A stretch of 6,923 nt of DNA from Desulfarculus sp. (GTDB taxonomy: Bacteria; Desulfobacterota; Desulfarculia; Desulfarculales; Desulfarculaceae): the NCBI GenBank assembly GCA_020216625.1, contig JAIUYB010000118.1:1-6923 (forward strand). Reading direction: 5' to 3'. A program made the translations under genes and the position numbers. Below, in pieces: positions 1 to 6,488 of the stretch; the stretch's first letter is position 1, and each line of letters starts with the position of its first letter. A model generated the notes under the pieces. It made no database searches. It was given only the letters and a program-made list of their open reading frames with translations, and was not told where the DNA came from.

Positions 1-324
1 TTGGTGGCCGAGGGCCGCGACATGGGCACCGTGGTCTTCCCCCGGGCCGAGGCCAAGTTTTTCCTGACCGCCAGCGCCGAGGAGCGGGCCCGCCGCCGCT
101 GGCGGGAGCTTTTGCCCTCCCGGCCGGAGCTGACCCTGGTCGAGGTCCTTGAAGACATGGCCCGGCGCGACCAGCGCGACGCCCAGCGCAGCCTGAGCCC
201 GCTCAAGCCCGCGCCGGACGCCCTGGTGGTGGACACCACCCAACTGGACGAGGACGCGGTGCTGGAGCTGCTGGCGGGGCGGGTGCGGGACCTGCTGGCC
301 CAGGCCAACAAACAATTCTTGTAA
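1..324 (+). CDS. cmk: Cytidylate kinase, C-terminal part (5' end outside window)
   Basis: This is the last 107 residues of CMP/dCMP kinase, a cytoplasmic enzyme that uses ATP to convert CMP or dCMP to the diphosphate. The fragment opens with the family's nucleoside-monophosphate binding motif EGRDMGTVVFP, followed by the FFLTASAEERARRR segment leading into the lid. Near residues 57-80 it has the R-D-x-x-D-x-x-R...PL.PA.DA...DTT signature typical of bacterial Cmk. The family is usually about 220-230 residues, so roughly half is missing to the left. The frame is open from base 1, and the TTG at base 1 is an internal codon, not the start. The stop is TAA at 322-324. The downstream neighbour is rpsA, the usual cmk partner across proteobacteria. 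The identification is firm. Confidence 0.95.
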   Translation: MVAEGRDMGTVVFPRAEAKFFLTASAEERARRRWRELLPSRPELTLVEVLEDMARRDQRDAQRSLSPLKPAPDALVVDTTQLDEDAVLELLAGRVRDLLAQANKQFL

Positions 325-369
325 TCATCTCGCGATTCTGGTAGTAAAACATAGTTCGAGGCAGGCCAT

Positions 370-390
370 CCGGCCCCATCCGGGGGGCGG
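370..390 (+). terminator. GC-rich hairpin between cmk and rpsA
   Basis: Five contiguous G/C pairs (GCCCC at 373-377 with GGGGC at 384-388) enclose a 6-base loop and are extended by CC/GG (370-371 with 389-390) past one bulged G at 372. An 8-base direct repeat, CCATCCGG, occurs at 366-373 and 376-383, so a smaller alternative fold, GGCC-ATCC-GGCC, is possible. There is no T-run directly after the stem; the nearest T-rich tract begins about 15 bases later. It may therefore be an attenuator, a processing site or a leader structure rather than a classical intrinsic terminator. Confidence 0.35.
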
Positions 391-418
391 TTGGCTGGTA
401 GCGCGTTGTTTTTATTAA
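391..418 (+). promoter_or_regulatory. Candidate sigma-70-type promoter for rpsA
   Basis: TTGGCT (391-396, 4 of 6 consensus positions) lies 16 bases before TATTAA (413-418, 4 of 6). This would start transcription about 20 bases before the rpsA ATG and downstream of the 370-390 hairpin, which could then insulate rpsA from cmk read-through. The match is weak, and an A/T-rich stretch in a GC-rich genome produces such matches easily. Another weak pair, TTGTAA (319-324) with TAGTAA (342-347), is also present. Confidence 0.25.
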
Positions 419-445
419 CCTAACTTTTACAAGGCACTGAGTAAC
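406..445 (+). promoter_or_regulatory. rpsA translation initiation region, A/T-rich with a weak Shine-Dalgarno site
   Basis: Twenty of the 25 bases at 406-430 are A or T, in sharp contrast with the surrounding GC-rich DNA. The only Shine-Dalgarno-like match is AAGG (431-434), 11 bases from the ATG at 446, which is farther than optimal; a GAG at 439-441 is too close. In E. coli, rpsA lacks a strong Shine-Dalgarno and is repressed by its own product, S1, acting on its leader. The composition here is compatible with that mode, but the regulation itself is inferred. Confidence 0.4.
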
Positions 446-2233
<1,788 letters not shown>

Positions 2234-2237
2234 ACCG

Positions 2238-2242
2238 TAAGG
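2238..2242 (+). promoter_or_regulatory. Ribosome binding site supporting the GTG start of sppA
   Basis: TAAGG lies 7 bases before the GTG at 2250, a normal spacing, but 16 bases before the in-frame ATG at 2259. The GGGGA just before that ATG is only 2 bases away, too close to serve. A small hairpin (CCCC 2243-2246 with GGGG 2252-2255) places the GTG in and next to its loop. These points favour the GTG start, though the ATGs at 2259 or 2274 are not excluded. Confidence 0.45.
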
Positions 2243-2249
2243 CCCCTCG

Positions 2250-3152
2250 GTGGGGACCATGCGTAAAGCGCCAATGGCCGCCGCGATCGGGATCAGCCTC
2301 CTGATCGTGGCGGCCTTTGCCTTGGGGGTGATCCTCCTGGCCGCCAAGCCCGACTCCGGCCCCCTGTTCGGGGCCAAACTGGGGTTGGTGCAGGTCAAGG
2401 GAGCCATCGAGGACTCCCGGGTCGTGCTGGAGGCCCTGGATGAGTTCGCCCGCGACAAGGCCATCAAGGCCATTGTGCTACGGGTGGACAGCCCCGGCGG
2501 CGGGGTGGGCCCCAGCCAGGAGATATTCCGCCAGGTTCAACGCACGGTGGCCATCAAGCCGGTGGTGGCCTCCATGGGCTCGGTGGCGGCCAGCGGCGGC
2601 TACTACATCTCCGCCCCCTGCACCAGGCTCGTGGCCAATCCCGGCACCATCACCGGCTCCATCGGCGTCATCGCCGTGATCCCTGACCTGGAGAACCTCC
2701 TGGATAAACTGGGAGTCAAGCTCCAGACGGTCAAGACCGGAGAGCTCAAGGGCGCGGGCCTGCCCAACCGGCCCCTGAACGAGGCCGAGCGCAAGATGCT
2801 CACGGAGCTGAACCAGGATCTCTACCAGCAGTTCCTGGGGGATGTGATAGAGGCCCGCAAGCTCGACAACCAGCAGATCCAGGCCGTCAAGGACAGCCGG
2901 GTGGTCTCCGGCCGCCAGGCCCTGGAGCTGGGCCTGGTGGACCAGCTGGGCAACTTCAACGACGCCGTGGCCCTGGCCGCCAGCCTGGGCAAGATCGAGG
3001 GCCGGCCCCAACTGGTGGAGCCCGAGGCCGGCCGCGAAAAGCTCTGGCGCAAGCTGTTGCAGGAGGAGAGCCTGAGCTTCCTCTCCGCCGCCTGGACCCG
3101 GCTGCGAACCGGCGTCGCGCCGCAGTATCTGCTCTCCCTGACCGGCGATTAG
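2250..3152 (+). CDS. sppA: Signal peptide peptidase SppA (short, single-domain type, S49 family)
   Basis: This membrane-anchored serine protease degrades signal peptides left in the membrane after secretion. The 300-residue product begins with a short basic stretch and one hydrophobic anchor at about residues 9-31, and the catalytic domain follows on the outer face. Recognisable blocks are VDSPGGGVGPSQE (79-91), SMGSVAASGGYYIS (108-121) and NPGTITGSIGV (130-140). The nucleophile is Ser115 within ASGGYY, and the general base is Lys167 in GELKGAG. They are 52 residues apart, as in Bacillus SppA (Ser147/Lys199). The length fits the half-size form that works as a ring oligomer, not the 67-kDa double-domain E. 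coli enzyme. The hydrophobic C-terminal segment is short. It lies 16 bases after rpsA and 3 bases before the next gene, so it is probably co-transcribed with both. Confidence 0.93.
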   Translation: MGTMRKAPMAAAIGISLLIVAAFALGVILLAAKPDSGPLFGAKLGLVQVKGAIEDSRVVLEALDEFARDKAIKAIVLRVDSPGGGVGPSQEIFRQVQRTVAIKPVVASMGSVAASGGYYISAPCTRLVANPGTITGSIGVIAVIPDLENLLDKLGVKLQTVKTGELKGAGLPNRPLNEAERKMLTELNQDLYQQFLGDVIEARKLDNQQIQAVKDSRVVSGRQALELGLVDQLGNFNDAVALAASLGKIEGRPQLVEPEAGREKLWRKLLQEESLSFLSAAWTRLRTGVAPQYLLSLTGD

Positions 3153-3155
3153 GCC

Positions 3156-3938
3156 ATGTCCCCTTGGCTCACCCCCGGCCCCCTGGGCGGCCTGGGCGCG
3201 CCAGTGAAGGCCCTGGGCTTCCTCTGGGCCCACAAACGCCTGCTGCCCCTGGCTGGGGTGCCCTTCCTGATCAACCTGGGGTTGTTCGCCCTGATCTTCT
3301 GGTTCAGCTACAGCCGCTTCGACGCCTGGGTGCAGGGCTTCCTGCCTCTGGCCGAGGGCTGGTGGTGGGTGCTGCTCTACTACCTGCTGGCGGTGCTGGT
3401 GGTGCTGTTGCTTCTGGTGGTGCAAGTCTACCTCTTCGCCCTGGTGGGTTCGGTGGTGGCGGCGCCCTTCCTGGAGCTGTTGACCCGGCGGGTGGAGGAG
3501 GCGGCCGCGCCGGCGGCGGCCGCCCACTGGGCCTCGGCCGGGTTTTTCAGGGAGATTATGCGGGTGGCTGGCCAGGCGCTCAAAAAGCTGATGCTCTACC
3601 TCCTGGCCATGGGCCTCTTGCTGGTGCTCAACCTGCTGCCCGGCCTGGGCGCGGTCCTCTATGCGGTCCTGGCCTTCCTGACCACCTGCTTCTTTCTCAC
3701 CCTGGAGTTCGTGGACTATCCTCTGGACCGCCGGGGGCAGAGCCTCTCCGCCAAGCTGGCCTACGTGCGGCGACTGGGACTCCGGGGCCTGGGCTTCGGG
3801 GCGGCGGTCTTCGTCCTGGGCCTGGTCCCGGTGGCCAACCTGGCCTTTTTGCCCCTGTCCGCGGTGGGGGGGACCTTGCTCTACCTGGACCACCCTCTCC
3901 CCCCGCCGCCGCCCAGCCGGGTCGAGTCTAACGTCTGA
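3156..3938 (+). CDS. EI24/CysZ-like integral membrane protein
   Basis: This 260-residue polytopic inner-membrane protein resembles the EI24 (Pfam) family, which includes the E. coli sulfate-uptake protein CysZ. Hydrophobic segments lie at about residues 29-50, 69-97, 145-162, 164-184 and 211-241, leaving loop 103-140 and a proline-rich tail. Family-like landmarks are the N-terminal Gly-rich segment with PLAGVPFLINLGLF (31-44), APFLELLTRRVEE (103-115) after the second hydrophobic segment, and the FVDYPLDRRG loop (185-194), which resembles the YPxxRRG loop of CysZ. Length and helix layout fit CysZ (about 250 residues). The ATG at 3156 follows the sppA stop by 3 bases. Its only Shine-Dalgarno-like AGG (3151-3153) overlaps that stop and is too close, which suggests translational coupling to sppA. 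Sulfate transport is a family-based possibility only: no cys or sulfate genes lie in the window. Confidence 0.8.
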   Translation: MSPWLTPGPLGGLGAPVKALGFLWAHKRLLPLAGVPFLINLGLFALIFWFSYSRFDAWVQGFLPLAEGWWWVLLYYLLAVLVVLLLLVVQVYLFALVGSVVAAPFLELLTRRVEEAAAPAAAAHWASAGFFREIMRVAGQALKKLMLYLLAMGLLLVLNLLPGLGAVLYAVLAFLTTCFFLTLEFVDYPLDRRGQSLSAKLAYVRRLGLRGLGFGAAVFVLGLVPVANLAFLPLSAVGGTLLYLDHPLPPPPPSRVESNV

Positions 3939-3953
3939 GTTTTACTTAAGTTG

Positions 3954-3983
3954 CTGACCGGCCACCCTGGTGGTACCTATTAA
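3954..3983 (+). promoter_or_regulatory. Candidate promoter for the MFS exporter gene
   Basis: CTGACC (3954-3959, 4 of 6) and TATTAA (3978-3983, 4 of 6) are separated by 18 bases in the 101-base spacer after the EI24-like gene. An 8-base palindrome, ACTTAAGT (3944-3951), sits just upstream and could be an operator half or simply an A/T-rich coincidence. The spacer shows no clear terminator for the upstream operon. The promoter call is tentative. Confidence 0.28.
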
Positions 3984-3990
3984 GGCTCGC

Positions 3991-4010
3991 CCTCGCGCCG
4001 ACGGCGGAGG
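3991..4010 (+). promoter_or_regulatory. Hairpin in the leader of the MFS gene
   Basis: CCTC (3991-3994) pairs with GAGG (4007-4010), and CGCC (3996-3999) pairs with GGCG (4003-4006), around a GAC loop with one bulged G. This gives 8 base pairs. It is followed by C-rich sequence, not T, so it is not an intrinsic terminator. It lies between the candidate promoter and the ribosome binding site, where a leader structure could affect expression; that role is inferred. Confidence 0.35.
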
Positions 4011-4028
4011 CCCCCAGGATCACCCGCG

Positions 4029-4034
4029 AAAGGA
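4029..4034 (+). promoter_or_regulatory. Ribosome binding site of the MFS exporter gene
   Basis: AAAGGA lies 5 bases before the ATG at 4040. It is the best Shine-Dalgarno match in the spacer and fixes this start, placing the first helix (from about residue 22) after a short cytoplasmic N-terminus. Confidence 0.6.
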
Positions 4035-4039
4035 CCGGC

Positions 4040-5386
4040 ATGCGCCCCTATATCCCCCCTCGGACCGAAGCGCAGGGACCGAGCTGCGCCAACCCCGGCC
4101 TGGCCATCACCGGGGTGGGGCTGGGGGTGTTCATGGCCACGGTGGACTTCAGCATCGTCAACATCTCCCTGCCCACCCTGATGGCCGAGCTCAACGCCAG
4201 CCTGGCCACGGTGGAGTGGGTGATCATCAGCTACGCCCTGGTGGTGACTTCCCTGATGCTGGGGGCGGCCCGCCTGGGGGACATGTTGGGCAAGCGCCGG
4301 GTGTATCTGGCCGGGCTGGCGGTCTTTTCGCTGGGCTCGCTGCTTTGCGCCCTGGCCGGGGGGGCCATCTGGCTGATCATATTCCGGGCGGTGCAGGCCC
4401 TGGGGGCGGTGATGATGCAGTCTCTGGGCATGGGCATCGTCACCGAGGTGGCCCCGCGCCATCGTCTGGGCCGGGTGTTGGGGATCATGGGCAGCGTCGT
4501 GGCCCTGGGCCTGGCCGCCGGGCCGCCCCTGGGCGGGCTCTTGATCGGGGCCATCGGCTGGCGGGCGGTGTTCTGGGTCAACGTGCCGGTGGGGCTGGTG
4601 GCCTGGCTGTTCGTGGCCCGCTACGTGCCCGAAAGCCCGCCGGTGGAGACCGGCCAGCGCTTCGACGCCGCCGGGGCTTTGGTGCTCCTGGTCTGCCTGA
4701 CCGCCTACGCCCTGGGGGTGACCCTGGGCCAGCAGTGGGGCTTCGAGCGGGGGGAGGTCTGGGGACTGTTGGGCCTTTCGGCGATCACCCTGATCGCCTT
4801 CGTGCGCCTGGAGGGAGCCCGGGCCCAGCCGATGCTGGATCTGAGCCTGTTCCGGGACCGGGTTTTCGGCCTCAATCTGGTGATGGCCTGGCTGGCCTTC
4901 CTGTTGATGGGCGGCACTTTCACCCTGCCCTTCATCCTGCAAATCGTGCTGGGCTATACCCCGCAGCAGACCGGACTGATGATGATGGTGGTGCCGGTGA
5001 GCATGGGCGTCACCTCTCCCCTGGCCGGCAACCTGGCTGACCGCCTGGGCTCGCGGGTGGTGAGTCTGGCTGGCCTGGTGCTGATGGCCATTGGCTGCTT
5101 GTGCCTGAGCAGCATCGACCAGCAGGTGGGGACCTGGGGCTACATCCTGCGGGTGGCGCCCCTGGGGGTGGGCCTGGGCTTGTTCCAGACCCCCAACAAC
5201 AGCGCCATCATGGGGGCGGCTCCCCGCCACCGCCTGGGGGTGGCCTCGGGCCTGGTGGCCCTGTCGCGCACCCTGGGCAACACCTCCGGGGTGCCGCTGA
5301 TGGGGGCCTTTTCGCCGCCCACGTCCTGGCCGCGGCCAGCCCGCCGGCCCACACCGACTTTCTGGCCGCGCCGCCGGCGGCCCTGA
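4040..5386 (+). CDS. MFS exporter, DHA2 (EmrB/QacA-like, 14-helix) family, frameshifted near the 3' end
   Basis: This is a proton-driven inner-membrane drug or metabolite exporter. The frame encodes 448 residues. Signatures are motif D1 FMATVDFSIVNISLP (31-45), motif A LGDMLGKRRV (79-88), motif C GLAAGPPLGGLL (157-168), WRAVFWVNVPVG (174-185) and a second motif-A copy NLADRLGSRV (331-340). Thirteen hydrophobic segments can be traced. The protein remains family-like to about residue 423 (VPLMGAF), then turns into a Pro/Arg/Ser/Thr-rich tail unlike a membrane helix, which is out-of-frame reading. The missing end is in the -1 frame up to 5505. Joined, the product would be about 488 residues, normal for DHA2. 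Either the sequence lacks one base at 5302-5312 or the gene is a recent pseudogene without helix 14. The substrate cannot be told; no regulator or membrane-fusion partner (EmrA-like) is adjacent. Confidence 0.85.
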   Translation: MRPYIPPRTEAQGPSCANPGLAITGVGLGVFMATVDFSIVNISLPTLMAELNASLATVEWVIISYALVVTSLMLGAARLGDMLGKRRVYLAGLAVFSLGSLLCALAGGAIWLIIFRAVQALGAVMMQSLGMGIVTEVAPRHRLGRVLGIMGSVVALGLAAGPPLGGLLIGAIGWRAVFWVNVPVGLVAWLFVARYVPESPPVETGQRFDAAGALVLLVCLTAYALGVTLGQQWGFERGEVWGLLGLSAITLIAFVRLEGARAQPMLDLSLFRDRVFGLNLVMAWLAFLLMGGTFTLPFILQIVLGYTPQQTGLMMMVVPVSMGVTSPLAGNLADRLGSRVVSLAGLVLMAIGCLCLSSIDQQVGTWGYILRVAPLGVGLGLFQTPNNSAIMGAAPRHRLGVASGLVALSRTLGNTSGVPLMGAFSPPTSWPRPARRPTPTFWPRRRRP

Positions 5387-5505
5387 TCGCGGGCTTTCGG
5401 GGCACTTACCAACTGGCCTCGCTCTTGGCCCTGGTGGGGGTGACCCTGGCGGTGGCGGCCCTGGTCCTGGCCCGGCGGCGGGCGGCGGAGCAACCCGAGG
5501 CTTGA
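5311..5505 (+). pseudogene. Displaced C-terminal end of the MFS exporter (-1 frame)
   Basis: From 5311 the frame one base back reads FAAHVLAAASPP and, after a short loop, GTYQLASLLALVGVTLAV and AALVLARRR, ending at TGA 5503-5505. This is a convincing last transmembrane helix with a basic cytoplasmic end, as expected for DHA2 exporters. It has no start codon or ribosome binding site of its own, so it belongs to the gene starting at 4040. One added base in the run of G, C and T at 5302-5312 restores a continuous product, giving for example MGALFAAHV or MGGLFAAHV across the joint. Confidence 0.8.
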
Positions 5506-5536
5506 GACTAACCGGATAGGTTGGGCTTTGATAAAT

Positions 5537-5558
5537 CGGGCGGGGCAAACCCCACCCG
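5537..5558 (+). terminator. Intrinsic terminator-like hairpin after the MFS gene
   Basis: CGGG (5537-5540) and GGGG (5542-5545) pair with CCCC (5550-5553) and CCCG (5555-5558) around a CAAA loop, with a single C/A mismatch. The stem is preceded by AAAT and followed by TTTCCC, so the T-tract is short. It stands about 30 bases after the restored MFS stop (5505), where a terminator is expected. The flanking A and T runs could let it work on both strands. Confidence 0.55.
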
Positions 5559-5570
5559 TTTCCCAGACAT

Positions 5571-5590
5571 GGGCCTGGAGAAACCAGCCC
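5571..5590. repeat. Inverted repeat (second hairpin of the convergent spacer)
   Basis: GGG (5571-5573) and CTGG (5575-5578) pair with CCAG (5584-5587) and CCC (5588-5590) around an AGAAA loop, with one bulged C. The stem has 7 pairs. No T-run follows on either strand, so termination is not supported; it may be part of a larger structured transcript. Confidence 0.35.
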
Positions 5591-5627
5591 GGCTGCGTTT
5601 CCTCGGGCAAGGCATGCGCCACTTTCA

Positions 5628-5652
5628 CGCCAAGCGGCATAGCTGCTTGGCG
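5628..5652. repeat. Long inverted repeat with an 11-base-pair stem and ATA loop
   Basis: Bases 5628-5638 pair with 5642-5652 over 11 positions, all Watson-Crick except one G-T wobble (5636 with 5644), around a 3-base ATA loop. The flanking AAGGC (5610-5614 region) and GCCTT (5656-5660) could close a larger outer stem. There is no contiguous T-run on either side, so it looks like a structured RNA segment or an interspersed palindromic element rather than a plain terminator. Confidence 0.5.
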
Positions 5653-5671
5653 GACGCCTTTCTAGGATGGG

Positions 5672-5713
5672 TGTGGGGAGCCCTTTTCGCGCAGCCAAAA
5701 GGGTTAACCCACA
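5672..5713 (+). terminator. Two-tier hairpin at the end of the convergent spacer
   Basis: An outer stem TGTGGG (5672-5677) with CCCACA (5708-5713) and an inner perfect stem CCCTTTT (5681-5687) with AAAAGGG (5697-5703) enclose a 9-base loop. An internal loop, GAG opposite TTAA, separates them. On the plus strand it is followed by TCTTTCTT (5714-5721), a U-rich tail. It lies just past the yciO stop on the minus strand, so it probably separates the two converging genes and may act in both directions. Confidence 0.5.
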
Positions 5714-5719
5714 TCTTTC

Positions 5720-6331
5720 TTAACTCCGAAACTCATCCACCGGGCCGGCGCCTTCGCGCAGCACCTCGGGCGCGTCGTCCACCAGGCTGACCACGCTGGA
5801 GGGCTGGCCGGGCACCGGGCCGCCGTCCACGATCAGGTCCAGTTGCTTGCCCAGGGCCTGTTCGATCTCCCAGGCGCTCTCCAGGGGGTTGCCGTCGCGG
5901 TCGGTGGCGCTGGTGGAGAGCAACGGTCGGCCCAATTGCAGGGCGATGGCCAGGGGGATGGCGTGGTCCGGCACCCGGATGCCGGCGGTCTTGCGCCGGG
6001 TGAGCATCATCTTGGGCACCTCGCGCGAGCCTTCCAGCACGAAGGTGTAGGGTCCGGGCAACAGCCGGCGCAGGGTCTTGTAGGCGTAGTTGGTGACCCG
6101 GGCGTAGTGGGACAGCTCCTTGAGATCCGGGCAGATGAAGGAGAAGGGCTTGGTCTCGGGCTGGTTCTTGATCTGGTGCACGCGCTTGATGGCGTGCTTG
6201 TTGAAAATATCGCAGCCCAGGCCGTAGACGGTGTCGGTGGGATAGGCCACCACCCCGCCGTCGGCCAGCACCTCCACCACCTTGGCGATGAGCCGGGGCT
6301 GGGGGTTCTGGGGATTGATGTTGATGACCAT
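5720..6331 (-). CDS. yciO: YrdC/YciO/Sua5-domain protein, YciO subfamily (threonylcarbamoyl-AMP synthase-like)
   Basis: This 203-residue single YrdC-domain protein is cytoplasmic. Relatives TsaC/Sua5 make threonylcarbamoyl-AMP from threonine, bicarbonate and ATP for the t6A37 modification of tRNA. The layout matches E. coli YciO along its length: an N-terminal NINPQNPQPRLI (3-14), YPTDTVYGLGCDI (30-42), PGPYTFVL (92-99), RRKTAGIRVP (112-121), LLSTSA (137-142), DLIVDGG (165-171), PSSVVSL (177-183) and VLREGAG (190-196). In TsaC/Sua5 a K-x-R-P motif follows the first helix; here it reads Lys55-Asn-Gln57-Pro, so Lys is kept and Arg is Gln. That favours the YciO paralogue group, whose biological role is less certain. 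The start at 6331 is chosen because the open frame upstream to 6832 lies antisense to recN and has no family similarity, while AGGGAG sits 7 bases before this ATG. Confidence 0.9.
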   Translation of the reverse strand: MVININPQNPQPRLIAKVVEVLADGGVVAYPTDTVYGLGCDIFNKHAIKRVHQIKNQPETKPFSFICPDLKELSHYARVTNYAYKTLRRLLPGPYTFVLEGSREVPKMMLTRRKTAGIRVPDHAIPLAIALQLGRPLLSTSATDRDGNPLESAWEIEQALGKQLDLIVDGGPVPGQPSSVVSLVDDAPEVLREGAGPVDEFRS

Positions 6332-6338
6332 GGGGCGT

Positions 6339-6344
6339 CTCCCT
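6339..6344 (-). promoter_or_regulatory. Ribosome binding site of yciO
   Basis: Read on the minus strand, AGGGAG lies 7 bases before the ATG at 6331. It is a strong, well-spaced Shine-Dalgarno site and decides the start in favour of 6331 over the long upstream open frame. Confidence 0.65.
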
Positions 6345-6351
6345 GGGCGCA

Positions 6352-6381
6352 ACCATATCCCAGGGCCGCCCCGAGCGTCAA
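6352..6381 (-). promoter_or_regulatory. Candidate sigma-70-type promoter for yciO
   Basis: On the minus strand TTGACG (6381-6376, 5 of 6 positions) and TATGGT (6357-6352, 4 of 6, with TAT and the final T kept) are 18 bases apart. Transcription would begin near 6345, giving a leader of about 14 bases that starts with the ribosome binding site. A 7-base inverted repeat, CCCTGGG (6341-6347) with CCCAGGG (6359-6365), brackets the -10 element and could be an operator. Confidence 0.45.
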
Positions 6382-6394
6382 GGCGGGGGCGGGC

Positions 6395-6424
6395 TTGACC
6401 ATCGGCCCGGCGGGCGGGTAAGCT
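6395..6424 (+). promoter_or_regulatory. Candidate promoter for recN
   Basis: TTGACC (6395-6400, 5 of 6) and TAAGCT (6419-6424, keeping T1, A2 and T6) are 18 bases apart and lead toward recN. The -35 is back to back with the yciO -35: GTCAAG (6377-6382) and CTTGAC (6394-6399) form a perfect 6-base inverted repeat. I see no canonical LexA box (CTGT-N8-ACAG) in 6332-6488, although recN is often in the SOS response. A short hairpin, CGGCC-TTT-GGCCG (6444-6456), lies in the leader. Confidence 0.35.
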
Positions 6425-6488
6425 TGCCTGCGTGCGCCCGGGCCGGCCTTTGGCCGTCGGGCCGGACAATCCTCTCGCGGCGGCCGCC

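Larger units (their letters stand above)
5506..5719. other. Gene-free convergent spacer filled with hairpins
   Basis: No believable gene is seen in these 214 bases: the small open frames on both strands lack ribosome binding sites and known domains. Four inverted repeats follow one another (5537-5558, 5571-5590, 5628-5652 and 5672-5713), covering over half of the stretch between 5537 and 5713. Base composition is less GC-skewed than in the flanking genes. It may hold only terminators, or a structured RNA or repeat element. Confidence 0.45.

Noticed and set aside
2243..2255. Terminator between rpsA and sppA
   Set aside because: The CCCC/GGGG stem is only 4 base pairs and has no T-run after it; it overlaps the sppA start and cannot be supported as a terminator.
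2478..3893. A 471-residue minus-strand frame opposite sppA and the EI24-like gene
   Set aside because: It is rich in Gln, Gly, His and Ala with no domain, and it spans two well-supported sense genes, so it is a shadow frame.
5302..5312. Programmed -1 ribosomal frameshifting in the MFS gene
   Set aside because: There is no X-XXY-YYZ slippery heptamer in the proper phase, and no known DHA2 exporter needs frameshifting. A missing base is simpler.
3980..5698. A 572-residue minus-strand frame opposite the MFS gene
   Set aside because: Low-complexity Pro/Gly/Gln/His-rich translation, antisense to clear MFS motifs.
5521..5790. An 89-residue plus-strand frame in the convergent spacer
   Set aside because: It has no ribosome binding site, crosses several hairpins, overlaps the end of yciO antisense and shows no recognisable domain.
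6332..6488. LexA box controlling recN
   Set aside because: I found no CTGT-N8-ACAG-type site. A lineage-specific LexA motif cannot be excluded, but nothing in the sequence supports one.
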